A stretch of 64,000 nt of DNA from positions 11,098,001 to 11,162,000 of the forward strand of contig BTRK01000004.1 in assembly GCA_036245805.1 (NCBI GenBank), written 5' to 3'. The stretch is from Pristionchus mayeri (taxonomy: Eukaryota; Nematoda; Chromadorea; Rhabditida; Neodiplogasteridae). Below the pieces are notes generated by a model. The model made no database searches. It saw nothing but the letters and a program-made list of their open reading frames with translations, and was not told the origin of the DNA. The position numbers were made by a program, and so were the translations under genes. This document shows positions 19,276 through 30,403 of this stretch, piece by piece. The first letter of the stretch is position 1. Every line of letters begins with the position of its first letter.

Positions 19276-22031
19276 ATGAACTTGGACATCGTCTTTGCGC
19301 TCTTTACTGTGGTAAGAAATTTATTCAGCTTGTCTCTCTCAGATCGAAGCCTCAGATTTCGTTTGTCGGATTGATTGCAAATACAATATCCCTCTACGCG
19401 ATTTTCCGCTTCAAGTTGCTATATTTTTATTATTTCAAAGAAATTTGCATTCAGGCATCTCCATAACACTTTCGGTGCTTTATGCGCCGTTGAATCTGTA
19501 TCTAACATTGGCATTCTTCTCATATTTTTTCTCTGGTGCGGGATAGGGTCATACATGTACGATTTGCCTGATTTCAACGATTGCACCAAATATAATATCA
19601 GACTCGATGATGACACTTTGACAGGGGACACTTTGACACTTTGACCCACTTTCATGGTAGGTGTACCTAAGGTCCCGGAACTTTTTGTACAACTGGTTTT
19701 CCGGAATTCCGGAAATTGCCTAAAAGCCGGCTCTGATCTTCTCAAAAATTCAAAAATTCACAATATTCTTCAACATTGAGCAAAAGATTCGTTCAAAAAA
19801 CAGAAACGATCAGCCCAAGGAGGTAAACAACTTTTACGTTGAGCGTTTCTGTGTATCTAAAATTCTTACTTAGGATAAGTTTAAAAAATCGAAAAAAGTA
19901 CGTTTTTAAACTAAATTTTTAGCTCCCGTGAAAAAGAAGTTACACACGTCTATGAGATCTCAGCAGATTCGGATTCTACGAGCTTTTTAACGCCTTGTAA
20001 ACTTCTTTCCGATCGAATTGAAGGTGAGATATGTTGTTTAAAATCGCTTTTTATGTGCAATTTTCGGTAGTCACAACGACATAGTTTCGCATATTGCCGA
20101 AATCTAAACGAACCCCGATGATAGAAACGGTTTTTCTGATGTTTGTACGTACACAAAGTAAAATAGCATTAAAAATTAACGAATTACGACATTCTGAAAA
20201 TTTGATTTTTTCAGCATCGAAAAAATCGATTTTTTCGAAAAATTTTATTTCTTGTCTATTTTGGTAAGAATGAGTTTGCATAATGTTACTAAGAATTACT
20301 ACCTACTTTTGGACCATTCGAAGATCGCCCGGACTCCAGAAAATCGATTACGAGCAATTTTATGCAATCACTACTTAACGGCATGCTTAAAGGCATGTTC
20401 TAAAGTCCGGGCGATCTTCAAATGGTCAAAAAGTAGGCAGTAATTGTTAGTAACATTACGCAAACTCATTTGTATCAAAATAGCCATGAAATAAAATTTT
20501 TCGAAAAATTCGATTTTTTCGATGCTGAAAAAATCGAATTTTCAGAATGTCGTAATTCGTTAATTTTTCAATGCTATTTTTCTTTGTGTACTTACAAACT
20601 TCAGAAAAATCGTTTATATCATCGGGGTTCGTTTAGATTTCGGCAGTATGCGCTCCTATGTCGTTGTTACTACCGAAAATTGCACATAAAACGCGATTTT
20701 AAACAACATATCTCACCTTCAATTCGATCGGAAAGAAGTTTAATAGGCGTAAAGAAGTTCGTAGAATCCGAATCTGCTGAGATCTCATAGATGTGTGTAA
20801 CTTCTTTTTCACGGGAGCTAAAAATTTAGTTTAAAAACGTACTTTTTTCGATTTTTTAAACTTATCCTAAGTAAGAATTTTAGATACTCAGAAACGCTCA
20901 ACGTAAAAGTTGTTTACCTCGTCGAGCTGATCATTTCTGTTTTTTGAACGAGTCATTTGCTCAACATTGAAGGATGTTATGAATTTTTGAATTTTTGAGA
21001 AATTCAGAGCCGGCTTTTAGGCCATTTCCGGAATTCCGGAAAACCGGTTGTACAAAAAGTTCCGGGACCTTAGGTACACCTACCATGAAAGTGGGAATGA
21101 GATTGAAGCAATTTGAATAATTTGTCAAACGCCTGCTGCGATCTGTAAGAAGACCTGTGTTAAACAGAAAAATGGTATGCGAGAAATTTGTGTAATCGAA
21201 TTTTCGGCAAGATATATTCATATTTAAAGATTGCTCTATTCTTTGCCAATTAAAAAATGTGCGTACATCTCCGAGTATCCATCAATCGTATTTTCGCGAT
21301 TCTTTTCCCATTCAAAGTGAGGGCAAACGTATTTTTCATTCTATAACTCCGATTATTACAGTTCCGTGCAATGAATTTGACCGGTAAAATGACTATATTT
21401 TTGGGCGCTTCCACGATCATAGTCCCGTTCATTCAAGTGTTTTCTCTATTTTGGAGTAGGTGTACTTCTGGATCGTTAAGTACAATAAAATGTGCCAGGT
21501 GACAGATACTACTTTGCGTACTCTCAACACAAAGCTGTCTGGGATTACGGAGAAACTCCGAGTAACGATATCTACAATTTGTCAGCGCCTCTAGTTCTTT
21601 CTCCTATCCATTTTAACTTCAGTTACTGCGACTTTCTGATCTCCGTGTGTGCATATTTGTTCATCCTTGTGGTAGATACCATTACTGTAATAGTTATATG
21701 GAAGGTAAGAAAACATGAATTTATCCGATAGAACATGTATATATATAGAACATGTATGACACTATTATAATCTAAAAATCAGGCCCAAGATGCATCACTT
21801 GTAAATTCCACTACGCGAGAGCATCGAAAGAAGCAAATTCGTTTCTTTGTTCAAGTTAGTTTACAATTTAGTCGTAAATATTCCGTTCAGTCCGTTTGCC
21901 AAATGGTACCTGCTTTGATTGACAATTTTTCATTCACGTATTTCTCCCGATATGCAACGACAGATTGGGAGTGTTTCATTACTACTTCGCTAGCATGGGT
22001 GATTGTACATGCACTAGACGGGTTAGTTTAG
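19276..22031 (+). pseudogene. srx-like chemoreceptor pseudogene B
   Basis: Exons: 19276-19311, 19329-19414 (TM1, ISFVGLIANTISLYAIFRFK), 19455-19556 (TM2, NTFGALCAVESVSNIGILLI), 19602 onward (first loop, destroyed by the palindrome at 19645), 21230-21316 (TM3, RVSINRIFAILFPFK), 21362-21455 (TM4), 21499-21704 (DRYYFAYSQHKAVWDYGE and TM5), 21783-21854 (RKKQIRFFVQ), 21891-22031 (TM7, ending VIVHALDGLV). Phases match elsewhere. Two lesions disable it: the insertion in the loop exon and a TAA at 21251-21253 where copy D has TTA. The family is the nematode chemosensory Srx-like 7TM receptors. Confidence 0.8.
19645..21095. mobile_element. 1.45-kb palindromic element, private to duplication copy 1
   Basis: Ends CCCACTTTCATGGTAGGTGT and its complement at 21076-21095. 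The arms of about 725 bases run to a centre near 20370. The inner sequence contains TTTTTTCGATTTTTTAAACT-like A/T runs and ACTTTTTGGACCATT-like text. Absent from the matching position at about 30713-30720 in copy 2. No transposase. The 106-residue plus frame and 76-residue minus frame within are arm shadows. Confidence 0.85.
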
Positions 22032-22493
22032 AACAGTTGTTCTATGATTGACTGGACAGGAGTTGCAGAATTATCATGGGCATCTTTCAAGCAAGACAAC
22101 TTTTCATTCGTTATGAGCGCCCCTCCATCGCAGTTAGAAGAACGTGACTTGGGCGATTCAAATTTTTCAACATCACCTCACACTGATTAATAAGCAACAC
22201 TTGTTTTTAATTATTCTAGTCAAAAACAAGATGTATTACAGCTGAAAATCGAATTCTGCCATATTCATTCTTTGTACGAAATATGTAGGAAATTGAAAAA
22301 TTTTTTTTTAAAAAACCTAGAAAGTAGAATTGAATTTCTTGCAAAAAATATAAAGACATGTGTTCGAAAGCCCGTTAATTAGTTTCCTACAGTATCATCA
22401 GACAACGTAGAACTAGAATGATTTATCTGCACGTCCGGGGTCAAATGGTCTTTACCAACGACACGATTGGATAGCTCTCCAAATGTATTATGT
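22032..22493. other. 3' flank of srx-like B
   Basis: No gene seen. In copy 2 the equivalent sequence (31661-31857 joined to 34798-35071) is split by the tandem array at 31858-34797, so this is the unoccupied version of that site. Confidence 0.6.
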
Positions 22494-24433
22494 GAGGAAT
22501 AGCGAGAGAATCGACCACACGGCGGCGGTAGATTTCAAGTTTGTCCAATCCCGCTATAATTTTGTTTTTTAGCACTTCAAATGATGCTCTTTCAAACTGC
22601 GTTGTCAGAACTGTGATATCTGTCGTCATCGTCGGGATTCAGAAGGCCAAACTTTGCACTCTCACTTTTCGATAGTCAAATCGCTCTCACTTAAATGATC
22701 ATATCTCCGTTTGAAATAAATATTGAATGCCGTTCTTTGTTTGCATTGAAAGCTACCATCATGCCCTACAAGTTTATGTGGATGTCATCATTCCAGCTCC
22801 ACATCCTGGTGCGGGGCGGTCGGGTGTAACAAAACTTTCGGAACTTTGGAAATCGGAAAAACTTTCTGAGTTGCCATGCTTAAGTTGTAGTACATACATG
22901 TGCCTTGCTTTTCGCCAAAAAATGAAGGAAATCGGGGTGAGGATTAAAAAAAAGCGCTCACTTTCGTGCAGAGACCTCAAAATGAGTTCCGGAATCGAGT
23001 TCTTCCGAACCTTCGATTGCCCTTATTTGTGCTCATAATCGTTCAAAAACTCCCAAAACAACATTATAAGTGTCTTCCCCTCATATCATAACACCTCCAT
23101 TGGTCATAAATGGTCGCTCGACCGAAAATTCGAAAATCGAAATTTTAACCAATTTCAGCATGCACGATGGGCCCAAATGCACTAAATGGGTTTAGAATAA
23201 TGCAAATACATTCCTCGAAACACTTCAAAGAAAAAGGACTCCTGAAAAGTCGCTATATCGCCTGAAGAATACAAGGAAAGGCGCAAAACTGTATACCAGG
23301 TAAAAATCGACGAAGAGACTCGCACTATGGCTAGAAATGTAGAACGCGATGAGCTAAACATTTTATCTCTTGAAAGTGAGTCTCTATCTTATCGTAGAAT
23401 TGTGCTAGAAAGCCTGGAATTTGGCCAGAAACAGGCTAGAATCCCCCGAGAGCGCGTGCTCTAACCGTCTGCCGCTCTCGCCGCCTGACCTCCCTCTCTC
23501 TCCCCTCCATTTAGCGCTCTCTCGAGCGCCTCCACCGTCGTTTTCTGCCAACTTTCAGGCTCTCTAGTACAATTCAACGATAAGATAGAGACACACTTTC
23601 AACAGATAAAATGTTTAACTGATCGCGCTCTACATTTCTAGCCATAGTGCGAGTCTCTATGTCGATTTTGACCTGGCATACAGTTTTGCGCCTTTCCTTG
23701 TATTCTTCAGGCGATATAGCGACTTTTCAGGAGCCCTTTTTCTTTGAGGTGTTTCGAGGAATGTATTTGCATTATTCTAAACCCATTTAGTGCATTTGGG
23801 CCCATCTTGCTTGCTGAAATTGGTCAAAATTTCGATTTTCGAATTTTCGGTCCATTTATGACCAATGGAGGTGTTATGATATGAGGGGAAGACACTTATA
23901 ATGTTGTTTTGGGAGTTTTTGAACGATTATGAGCACAAATAAGGGCAATCGAAGGTTCGGAAGAACTCGATTCCGGAACTCATTTTGAGGTCTCTGCACG
24001 AAAGTGAGCGCTTAAGCATGAAAAAAAAACAACTTAAGCATGAAAACTCAGAAAGTTTTTCCGATTTCCAAAGTTCCGAAAGTTTTGGTACACCCGACCG
24101 CTCCGCACCAGGATGTGGAGCTGGAATGATGACATCCACATAAACTTGTAGGGCATGATAGTAGCGTTCAATGCAAACAAAGAACGGCATTCAATCTTTA
24201 TTTTAAACGGAGATATGATCATTTATTGAGAGCGATTTGACTGTCGAAAAGTGATAGTACAAAATTTGGCCTTCTGAATCCCGAAGATTACGATCAATAT
24301 CACAATTCTGACGACGCAGTTAGAAAAAGCATCATTTGAAGTACTTATAACCAAAATTATAGCGGGATAGGACAAATTTGAATCCTACCGCCGCTAATCC
24401 CCTCAAATGGTCGATTCTCTCGCGATTCGCCTC
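22494..24433. mobile_element. Large palindromic element, GAGG family, copy 2
   Basis: Ends GAGGAATAGCGAGAGAATCG and its near complement at 24414-24433. Flanked on both sides by TTATGT (22488-22493 and 24434-24439), which is single in the empty site of copy 2 (35066-35071). The arms meet at about 23430-23570 around a GAGAGCGC-rich loop like the one in the copy at 137-2125. No coding capacity. Confidence 0.9.
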
Positions 24434-24464
24434 TTATGTGCAGAAATTCGCAGTACTCGAAATT

Positions 24465-24574
24465 TGGGTTGTGCAAAAAAATTACGGTTTCTTAATTCCG
24501 CATTCTCTCTCGCTCTGTCTGACCGGCGAGAGAGTGTGCGGAATGAAGAGACCGTAAAATTTTTGCACAACCCA
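24465..24574. mobile_element. 110-bp hairpin MITE, variant with GGGTTGTGCAAAA ends
   Basis: TGGGTTGTGCAAAAAAATTA at the left and its complement at the right. The core (CATTCTCTCTCGCTCTGTCT, GACCGG, GAGAGAGTGTGCGGAATGAA) is the same as in the TAGAGTTCG family although the ends differ. Duplicate at 35097-35207. Confidence 0.8.
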
Positions 24575-24974
24575 GCTCGGAATGCAGTTGTTTTTTCGGA
24601 ATGCAGTTGTTTCGCTGCATCTTACTTGTTCGTAGAGCTTTCGTATCTGGTATGTCTAACCTTTCTAGTCCCAATACATTGCACAGTATTTGGCCCAGAT
24701 CCTTTTGTTCTTGCTCGAATGCGGCACGTGTTCGAAATCTCTTGACAACGACTGCATTACGTATCCATGGCTCTATTATTATACTACACTTAGAATTTAT
24801 CTTGCAGAATAGGGATAAAGCCTTGAAGGCAGGGAACGGAAATATAGTGGAAATATAGTGCTTTACGAATAATGAACAGCGAAATGTGCTTCGTATCCAC
24901 CCGATAAATATGTCATGTGCCGATCAGTTGTTTACTATAATCAAATATATTCTGCAGTCTCAGTGGCTGTAGAT

Positions 24975-25150
24975 CACGCCTCTCACGAGAGAATCGAGCT
25001 AAAATCGTTATTCTAGGGAACTAGCCGTTGGCTACCGTCAACGGCCAGGGGTGGCTCGCGGCGTCGTCGCGCTTCGCGCTCCAACGCCGCTCGCCTCGAC
25101 CGGTCATTCGTCGCGCTGCGCGCGCCGAATGACCGGTCTCGCGTTCGAAA
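24975..25150. other. Junction of the tandem duplication, GC-rich
   Basis: About 176 bases with no counterpart at 35614. Much richer in GC than its surroundings. Contains small palindromes (TTGGCTACCGTCAACGG; GGTCATTCGTCGCGC...GCGCGCCGAATGACC). Begins with ACGAGAGAATCGAG, like a GAGG-family end. Confidence 0.6.
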
Positions 25151-25825
25151 GTGTACTTCAAAAACACCGCTATTTGGGGATTCGGCGAGACTCCGAGCAA
25201 CGAATTCTACAAATTGTGAGCGCATATCTATTAGAGTTCGCAATTCGAGTTATCATCTCTTCAATTCCCATACTCTCTTGACCAGTGGACTGGTGATATT
25301 GTGGGGGAAATGAAGAGGCGATTATCCAAATTGCAAACTCCAATTTCGAGCATTCACCCATTCATCTTAATTTCAGTTATTGTGACTTTGTGTTGTCCGT
25401 GTGTGTATTTTTCACTATTCTTGTAATAGATGCCATTACCGCTATCGTTCTGTGGAGGGTGAGGAAACGTGGAAATATCCTAATAAAAAATTACTGAACA
25501 TAAGAAAGCGACATTAATATGCGATGGGACCCAGGATACTGCGCAAACCTATGCCACATTGCAAGATCACTTCGAATATTGTAAATTTCTCATTCAGTCG
25601 GTTTGCCAAATGGTGCCTTCCCTATTTGCCGATTTTTCATTCACGTTTTTATCGCAATATGCAACGAATGATTTGGAGTTGTTCATTAGTACAACTCTAG
25701 TATGGGCGATTGTTCATGAATTGGACGGGTTCGTTTACGATCGTTGTTCTATCCTTGAAGATGAGTTGCAGCATTATCATGGACATTTTTCAAGCAAGAA
25801 AACTTTGCGTTCGCAAGAATACTAA
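25151..25825 (+). pseudogene. srx-like chemoreceptor pseudogene C, 5'-truncated duplicate of A
   Basis: Begins at the duplication breakpoint in the middle of the exon reading VYFKNTAIWGFGETPSNEFY, so TM1-TM4 are missing. The MITE is retained (25232-25342). The TM5 exon is as in A. The following exon is cut short: bases encoding a K-R-K-rich stretch in A are lost near 25564. The last exon is intact where A is not and reads NDLELFISTTLVWAIVHELD, with a long tail to EY and stop at 25823-25825. Comparison of A and C shows the damage in each arose partly after duplication. Confidence 0.75.
25232..25342. mobile_element. 110-bp hairpin MITE (copy of 16724-16834)
   Basis: Same insertion and nearly the same sequence as in pseudogene A, so inherited through the duplication. 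Confidence 0.75.
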
Positions 25826-27065
25826 GATTTTCGTTACGAGCGCTCCGCCAACGGAGTCGCAATAACGAAAGTTGGACACACATTATTTTCTCCAAATGTC
25901 CATCAAATCACTTGAAATTCTATCGCCGCAGAGAAGCTCATACTCTCGCCCATATCTGTCATAATATAAAAATAAATAGTTTATCGATTAGAAATATGAT
26001 CCACCATATTAGTGAACGCATGTGAGCATGCGATACCTATCGCCTAGAGAACAAAGCTCTGAAGAAGAGTTGATAATTGGTGTGAAGGGCCATGGGGAAA
26101 ACGACTGCTTCCAGGGGTGAATGACCCCCAGAAGTTCGAAGAGAAGAGTAGTTCAATTCCATCATTCGATTGACGTCTCACTCGAGGAATCGAGGGGTTC
26201 TCATTTCGCTCATTTCATGTATTCAGCAAGATGTGTAGAGCAAAGGCATTAAGAGACCCTCCACGAGAAAACGTAACAACTGTGCAGGGGTCCACGGATG
26301 GCCAAAAATTCGATAATTCCCATACTTTTTTTCTGAAGTGTAGGCTCCGAGTGCTGATTGATGGCCGCAATAACTAAGGCTAGAGGTCGATTTTGAAAAA
26401 GTTTCAGCCACGCCCACTTTTTGGGGTCGAAAAAGTCGATATCTCAGAATGAAATATCATATATATTTTCGGGTGTATTTTTACTCGTAGACAACGAATT
26501 TCGATATGCGAATGCTGAAAAATGCGATATAAAAATGTTAGCCTCGAAAAACCGCTTTTTTGAGAAAAAAGTCGAACCGTTCGATTCGAAAACGTCCGAG
26601 GTGCACCTTCTCGATACGAATTTTAGAACCTACGTCAAAAAACATGTCTACGGTGAAAATTTCAGATTTTTAAAAATGGACATATATGGAGAAAATTTGG
26701 CCCGAAGTGCGTTTTAGTGAGCAAATTGGCAAACATGACCTCGTTCTGAAGCCTGAATTTTGAACCTAGGTATCTCCAATGGTCGGAAAATAGGTCATTC
26801 TGTACGAATTAGGTGCTAGGTAAGCATTTCCATTTGTTTTTATGAAAGTTGCCAAAATTTTAAATTTCACTTTTTTTCGACCCCACCAAAAGGTCCAAAA
26901 ATGTCGATATCTCAAAATAATATGTATTATATATATTATGGTGTATTTTCACTCCTACAATACAAATTTACTAACCAGAACTTCTGAAAATGTGTTTTGA
27001 AGATGTTATGCCCTTTTAAACGTTTCGCATGTTTTAAAATTTTGAATTTTGAACATTTTTGTGTT

Positions 27066-27420
27066 GGTTTCGGGGGACATATGTCCCCCAAACCGACGAT
27101 ATGTCCCCCAAAACCGGCGATATGTCCCCCCAAATCGACAATATGTCCCCCCAAATCTAACGTTCCTAAAATTGCAAAAGGTTCAAAAATTGCTTTAAAA
27201 TTAATTTTTACTGATTTTGAAGTTTATCCGTCATTCACATTGTGCCATCTGGGTGTGTTGAATCGATAACGATTATTTTGATAGTCGAGGGGGGTGGTAT
27301 TTGTGGTTGTGGAAGTCTAGGAAGGGACCGAATCAGTTGTGGTAGTCCCCCCAAACCGACAACATGTCCCCCCAAATCAGACAGGACCCCAATATGTCCC
27401 CCCAAACCAGACCGAGCCGA
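27066..27420. repeat. ATATGTCCCCCCAAA short repeat in two clusters
   Basis: About seven imperfect copies of a 17-21-base unit built on TATGTCCCCCCAAATCGAC, four near 27077-27160 and three near 27345-27415. They are separated by 180 bases of unrelated sequence. Only one strand is C-rich. Found inside the TTAA element. Confidence 0.7.
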
Positions 27421-28393
27421 CCTCCCTCTCCCTCCCCTCTATTTATTGCTCTCCCGCACGCTTTTCACGTCGGTTTTGACCAACTTCTAGCCTCTGTAAC
27501 AAGCTTCAACGTAAAGATAGAGACTAACTTTCAACAGATGAAATGTTTAGTTCGTCCTGCTCTACATTTCTAGCCATAGTTCGGGTCGCTAGGCCTAATT
27601 TGACCTGGGCTGTACTTTTGCACCTTTCCTCGGATTAATCAATGGAAATATCGCAATTCCAGGAGCCCATTTTCTTTGAGCTACTTCAAAGGGTGTATTT
27701 ACATTATTTGGAGCCCATTTAGCGCAATTGGACGCATCCTGCGAGTTTATGGGTGTCGAATTTCAAATTTTCGGTCCGATAGCCATTTTTGACCAACGGA
27801 AGTGTTATGTTATGGGGGAATCAACTTATAATGTTGTTTTGGAAGTTTTTGAACCATTTTGATCCCGAATGAGGACAATTGAAGATACGGAAATACTCTT
27901 GTCCAGAACTTATTTTGAGGTCGCCCCACAAAAGTGAGCCCATTTTTTTGTTCATATTCCGAATGGCCTATTTTTTGGCGCTAAGTGAGGCACATGTATG
28001 CTCTACAACTTAAACATGATAACTCGAAATTAATTTCCGATTTCGAAAGTTACAAAATTTTTGGTCCACCCGACCAGCCCGCACCAGGATGAAGACCAGG
28101 AATGAGGTGAACATGAAAGTTGCAGCCCATGATAATAGCTTTCATTTGAAACAAAGAACGACCTTCTATCTCAATTTTAAACAATGTTATGATCATTTAA
28201 GTGAGCGCGAGTTGACCAACGAAAAGTGAAAGTACCAACTTTGGCCTTCTGAATCTCGACGATGACGATAGATATCAAAGTTCTGAGTTTGAAAGAGCAT
28301 CATTTGAAATACTTGTAATTCAATTTGTAGCCAGATAGGACGTATTTTTTTCCTACCGCCGCGGCGTGGTCGATTCTCTCGCTATTCCTCTTA
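27421..28393. mobile_element. Single arm of a GAGG-family element nested in the TTAA element
   Basis: Aligns with the right arm and loop edge of the copies at 137-2125 and 22494-24433, ending CGATTCTCTCGCTATTCCTC. The partner arm is missing, so this is a truncated nested copy or part of a composite. Confidence 0.75.
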
Positions 28394-28800
28394 TATGTCC
28401 ATTTTTAAAAATCTGAAATTTTCACCGTAGACATGGTTTTTGACGTAGATTCTAAAAATCGTATCGAGAAGGTGCACACTCAAAAAACTTTTTTCTCAAA
28501 AAAGCGGTTTTTCGAGGCTAACATTTTTATATCGCATTTTTCAGCATTCGCATATCGAAATTCGTTGTCTACGAGTAAAAATACACCCGAAAATATATAT
28601 GATATTTCATTCTGAGATATCGACTTTTTCGACCCCAAAAAGTGGGCGTGGCTGAAACTTTTTCAAAATCGACCTCTAGCCTTAGTTATTGCGGCCATCA
28701 ATCAGCACTCGGGGCCTACACTTCAGAAAAAAAGTATGGGAATTATCGAATTTTTGGCCATCCGTGGACCTGTTACGTTCTATGGTGGAGGGTCTCTTAA

Positions 28801-29184
28801 GATTGAACTTCATTCACACATTAATTGAATGATAATTGCGAGTAGTAATTGAATGGTAATCAATAATTGAATGAATAGGTGAGTAGTGAAAGCAAGGCGA
28901 GATAATTTCACAGCACGATCGTGCCTGCATCGCAGAACTTGCCCGAGCTGAAAAGATTATGTTTTCTTCTTGTTTATCAACTCTGAAATTCACTTTGTCC
29001 AGGCAATGAAGTATAGCAGCTGTTCGTCAGCCTTGCAGCTCGGCCCGACATTACTATGGCAGCAGTTGAATGATCTACGTGTATTTATTCGAATCTTTTT
29101 TTAGAAATATGATAAGTCGTTCGTTTCTGCAGTAAAACTATCTAACGATCTCATTTTCGATATTCGAGAAACGCCAGAGTTCAC
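28801..29184. other. Duplicate of 17773-18156
   Basis: No gene beyond the candidate upstream exon of the Wnt-like fragment (near 29012). Differs from copy 1 by only a few substitutions. Confidence 0.6.
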
Positions 29185-29303
29185 CAGAGTTCGAGAAACG
29201 ATACTAATATCTCTTCATTATACACACACACTCACCGATATACCGGTCAAGATAGAATGTACAAAATGAGGAGACGGTGATCCAAATTGTTATACGAACT
29301 CTA
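29185..29303. mobile_element. Hairpin MITE (copy of 18157-18275)
   Basis: Same ends and core as 18157-18275, with GATATACCGGTC keeping the GACCGG-like centre better than copy 1. Confidence 0.75.
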
Positions 29304-29416
29304 CTCACCACCAGCGGGTCTCTCTTCGCATGTTCGCTCTGGCAGCAGATATATCTCGTTCCCAGCCAGCACAATCTGGAAAGAAAAAAAAATAGCTGTT
29401 CTTTCGAAATGTTCAT

Positions 29417-29962
29417 GTGTCTTCTCAATTTTCTGATTGCAATGACTACATGCTAGCGTACGCTCCGGACTCGCCATCGAAGGGACTGTTGGCCGATCCG
29501 GACGTCTGTGCCACCTATCACAGCGTTCTTACCCGACAGAGAAGGGAGCTGAATCGAACTGCAAACAGGAAACTTGAAATCCCTCTGAAAAATGCAATGT
29601 CCTGCTTCGAATCTACCTTGAAATACACGAAAGTGACCAGGCTGTTTTTTGTTTCACGTCTAATATGAGATTCAATTTTGATCAGTGTGATCAAGTGGGA
29701 TGTAACTGTGTTTTGCAGTTTGGTTTTCGCGGGAAAATTCAAATTCTTAATCCCTTTGTCTACCCTTATCTGGAGAGAAAACGTTGTGGTAGAAGAACGC
29801 TGTGGTAGGTTAGAACGCTGTGGTATGTGTAGCCTAGCTCGCAGTAGTTGCCCGGGTTGCACCAGATGCCGCCTTGCCAGTAGCTCTCAACGCAACCGCA
29901 TCATAAAATTTTATCATTGTTCAGGATTGCAAATGTGCGAAAGGGTATGCGATCTCTGTTGA
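29417..29962 (+). pseudogene. Gene fragment with weak Wnt-like features, copy 2
   Basis: Longer than copy 1. After HSVLTRQRRELNR it continues KLEIPLKNAMSCFESTLKY then TKVTR. Spacing of the Cys and aromatic residues recalls the Wnt N-terminal run C...LT.RQR...A...C...F. After GTTTTGCAG (about 29719) the same FGFRGKIQI exon and Cys-rich tail follow, stop at 29960-29962. Frames still do not connect across the fragment and the Wnt middle is missing. A signal-peptide-like MFMCLLNFLIAMTTC starts near 29409 in another frame. Function not assigned. Wnt relationship is an inference from spacing only. Confidence 0.3.
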
Positions 29963-30403
29963 ACCGTTCCTATCTGACCTCTCTAAAAAAATAGTGAACA
30001 CTGTCGTATCTCGAAGATGAGTGATAGTGGGAGAAGAGATATCAAGAAGATTGACGAGTTGTGCTCTGCTCTCATTCGTCTCGTACCCTCCACTTATTAT
30101 CCGATATAAGGTTCGAGGTCACGAAAAAAGCACTAACACGTTTGTGCGAATAGGTGCAGTTGAACCGCTGTTTATATATTATAATTCCGCTTAATTGTTT
30201 TTCAGGGAGCATTGAAACAAGATAGAAATGTGTTCTTAAATCATTGAAACAAAATAGAGTCCAACGGCTTTTCGCAGCGTAAATATAGCTCGTAAATGCG
30301 GAAGTGTTCATAGATCATGCAATTAAAAATTGCACTGCGAGTCGTGAATACTTGCAGAAATGGTATTTAAGAATCCGTTTCTGCATCACTTGCATTACAA
30401 ATT

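Larger units (their letters stand above)
16644..24974. repeat. Tandem segmental duplication, copy 1
   Basis: Starts inside an exon of srx-like pseudogene A and aligns base for base with 25151-35613, apart from indels and large insertions. Two insertions are private to this copy: the palindrome 19645-21095 and the GAGG-family palindrome 22494-24433. The Wnt-like fragment, srx-like B and several MITEs are shared with copy 2. Confidence 0.9.
26253..28796. mobile_element. TTAA-flanked palindromic element, copy 1, composite
   Basis: Flanked by TTAA on both sides (26249-26252, 28797-28800), single in the empty site at 17769-17772. The outer arms (26253-26720 and about 28395-28796) are close complements. 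Terminal motif GAGACCCTCCACGAGAAAAC, shared in pattern with the element at 37770-40713. Between the arms lie unrelated pieces: AT-rich DNA, a GTCCCCCC repeat tract and one arm of a GAGG-family element. TTAA use is characteristic of piggyBac-type transposases, but none is encoded here and the termini are not ones I recognise. Confidence 0.85.

Noticed and set aside
20051..20790. Frames of 68-106 residues on both strands
   Set aside because: Shadows of the two arms of the 19645-21095 palindrome.
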